NCBI GenBank assembly: GCA_933226995.1
Contig: CAKOFP010000275.1
Span: 1-5,392 of the forward strand
Length of the DNA stretch: 5,392 nucleotides
Direction: 5' to 3'
Source of the DNA: Candidatus Nitrosopolaris rasttigaisensis
GTDB taxonomy: Archaea; Thermoproteota; Nitrososphaeria; Nitrososphaerales; Nitrososphaeraceae
Below are positions 4,511-5,392 of the stretch, piece by piece. Both the position numbers and the translations under genes were made by a program. Numbering within the stretch: position 1 is the stretch's first letter; each line of letters starts with the position of its first letter. The notes beneath the pieces are model-generated. The model did no database searches. It was not told the DNA's origin and saw only the letters and a list, made by a program, of their open reading frames with translations.

Positions 4511-4757
4511 AAATACCTGAGATGAACAATAGACCTAATAAACGCGCGCGGCTGTGATCAAAACATTCGTATTGGTTATACACAAGTCTGTGAAATTACA
4601 TCCAATTTGATATCCAACGCGAGCTATACTCGGTTTTTGCAGACCAAGAAGACGACATATAATAAAATAACAGGATGTCCGTACAAATAGGATAAGAATA
4701 ATAATATAATAAAGGCTAAAAAATTTTTAGTATTAATTGCCATTACTGTAATGTCAT
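4511..4757. other. intergenic stretch without a supported gene
   Basis: On the - strand, 4624-4743 encodes a 39-residue, very hydrophobic frame from ATG (MAINTKNFLAFIILLFLSY at its start). It overlaps a second - strand frame open from 4726 to a TAG at 4535-4537 whose later part (SIARVGYQIGCNFTDLCITN) looks protein-like but has no start. Neither has a ribosome binding site or a clear TATA box, and 4690-4735 is nearly pure A/T, which favours open hydrophobic frames by chance. The CG-rich spot at 4542-4550 stands out against the AT-rich surroundings. No repeat, RNA gene or mobile element was seen. Confidence 0.4.
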
Positions 4758-4910
4758 TCATTCAATAGTCGGCCGAAGAATAGCAACCAACGAAATTAAA
4801 ATCAATGCAGCTGAAATCGGGCCAAAGCGTTTCGAATCAATCTATCTTCCTTCTTCGTCTTGTCTTTCCTTGACTAAAATCTTGGCGTTCTCTTTAGTTA
4901 TTTTTACCTT
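4758..4910 (-). pseudogene. relic of a small membrane protein
   Basis: The frame reads KVKITKENAKILVKERQDEE followed by GR, an in-frame TAG (4842-4844), then IDSKRFGPISAALILISLV, AILRPTIE, ending at TGA 4758-4760. A charged N-terminal helix followed by one membrane helix near the C-terminus is a common plan for small archaeal membrane proteins. No ATG begins it: a GTG lies at 4917-4919, but an in-frame TGA at 4911-4913 separates it from the body. An internal stop plus a missing start points to decay. It is upstream of and divergent from the short-chain dehydrogenase gene. I do not recognise the family. Confidence 0.4.
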
Positions 4911-4932
4911 TCAGTTCACTCTTCGCCGATAG

Positions 4933-4938
4933 TATTAT
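4933..4938 (+). promoter_or_regulatory. possible TATA box of the short-chain dehydrogenase gene
   Basis: TATTAT lies with its centre about 32 bases before the ATG at 4968, the right place for an archaeal promoter with a very short leader. The match is weak and rests mainly on position. Confidence 0.25.
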
Positions 4939-4967
4939 GTATTGCTGAGTATTAAAGAGAAATTAAG

Positions 4968-5392
4968 ATGACATTTAATCAAAGAGTTGCTATAGTTACA
5001 GGCACCTCAAGTGGAATAGGCTATGAAACATCCTTAACATTAGCAAGAAACGGATTTCTGACATACTCTACAATGCGTAATCTCAATAAAAGCGGGAATA
5101 TAAAATCAGTTGCAGAGAAGGAAAAATTGCCTTTAAAGATAGTACAGCTAGATGTTACTGATGACGGATCCGTCAAAAATGCGATGCAATCAATAATAGC
5201 TGAAGCGAGTAGAATTGATGTATTGGTGAATAATGCGGGTTACGCACTTAATGGTGCATTTGAAGACCTTGCAATGGAAGAGCTAAAGGCCCAGTACGAA
5301 ACCAATCTATTTGGTGTTACAAGAGTAACCCAAGCGGCCCTTCCCATCATGAGAAAACAGAAATCTGGTTTCATCGTAAATATCAGTTCAGG
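4968..5392 (+). CDS. short-chain dehydrogenase/reductase, N-terminal part (runs off the window)
   Basis: This classical SDR Rossmann-fold oxidoreductase uses NAD(H) or NADP(H); its substrate is unknown. The 141 complete codons show the cofactor motif TGTSSGIG (residues 11-18), MRN at the second strand (36-38), where Arg37 favours NADP(H), the adenine-ring motif QLDVTD (60-65), the structural NNAG (88-91), the catalytic Asn region YETNLFGV (N113) and the start of the active-site strand GFIVNISS (134-141), where S141 is the likely catalytic serine. The YxxxK catalytic pair and the C-terminal half lie beyond the window, so about half the usual 250-280 residues is seen. The frame is intact. The ATG follows AAAGAGAAATTAAG, a weak ribosome binding site, and the protein begins close before the first strand as usual. 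Promiscuity is typical of the family, so a specific function should not be assigned. Confidence 0.93.
   Translation, partial: MTFNQRVAIVTGTSSGIGYETSLTLARNGFLTYSTMRNLNKSGNIKSVAEKEKLPLKIVQLDVTDDGSVKNAMQSIIAEASRIDVLVNNAGYALNGAFEDLAMEELKAQYETNLFGVTRVTQAALPIMRKQKSGFIVNISS

Noticed and set aside
4624..4743. 39-residue hydrophobic - strand frame as a gene
   Set aside because: It is AT-rich low-complexity sequence with no ribosome binding site or promoter, and a competing frame overlaps it.

Overview
The window looks like AT-rich chromosomal DNA of an ammonia-oxidising archaeon of the Nitrososphaeraceae (Nitrososphaera / Nitrosocosmicus type). That placement is an inference. It rests on the style of two stand-alone receiver proteins, a PilJ-type sensor relic, a GYD-domain protein, a PsbP-related relic, TATA boxes close to start codons (little or no leader) mixed with a few Shine-Dalgarno starts, and low coding density. 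No rRNA, tRNA, CRISPR array or recognisable transposase was seen.

Layout. 18-449 (+) is an intact SRPBCC/AHSA1-type protein. 653-988 (-) is a small conserved-looking protein of unknown function, convergent with it. 989-2038 has no intact gene but holds two readable fossils: a flavodoxin/FMN-reductase fragment (+, about 1086-1346) and a PsbP-like secreted protein (-, about 1303-1722). A less certain coding-like stretch follows at 1749-1967. 2039-2332 (-) is a GYD-domain protein with a TTG start and a TATA box overlapped by a perfect dyad. 2520-4346 (-) is a former signalling locus, in transcription order: a small membrane protein with an internal stop, response regulator 1, response regulator 2, and a PilJ-domain sensor with several lesions. 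4335-4510 (+) is a small frameshifted reading frame with a good ribosome binding site. 4511-4967 is mostly non-coding, with a small membrane-protein relic. 4968-5392 (+) is the N-terminal part of a short-chain dehydrogenase/reductase that runs off the window.

How the parts relate. The two receivers keep every phosphorylation residue, while the sensor beside them is broken by an N-terminal frameshift, an in-frame TGA, an in-frame TAG and a second frameshift at the expected second membrane helix. The receivers are therefore probably orphan CheY-like proteins that depend on a kinase encoded elsewhere. The flanking enzymes (SRPBCC, GYD, SDR) show no pathway link.

The main result is that relics nearly equal intact genes in number. 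Most of the unannotated DNA is decayed protein-coding sequence that a standard ORF call misses, rather than featureless spacer. I found no convincing new system.
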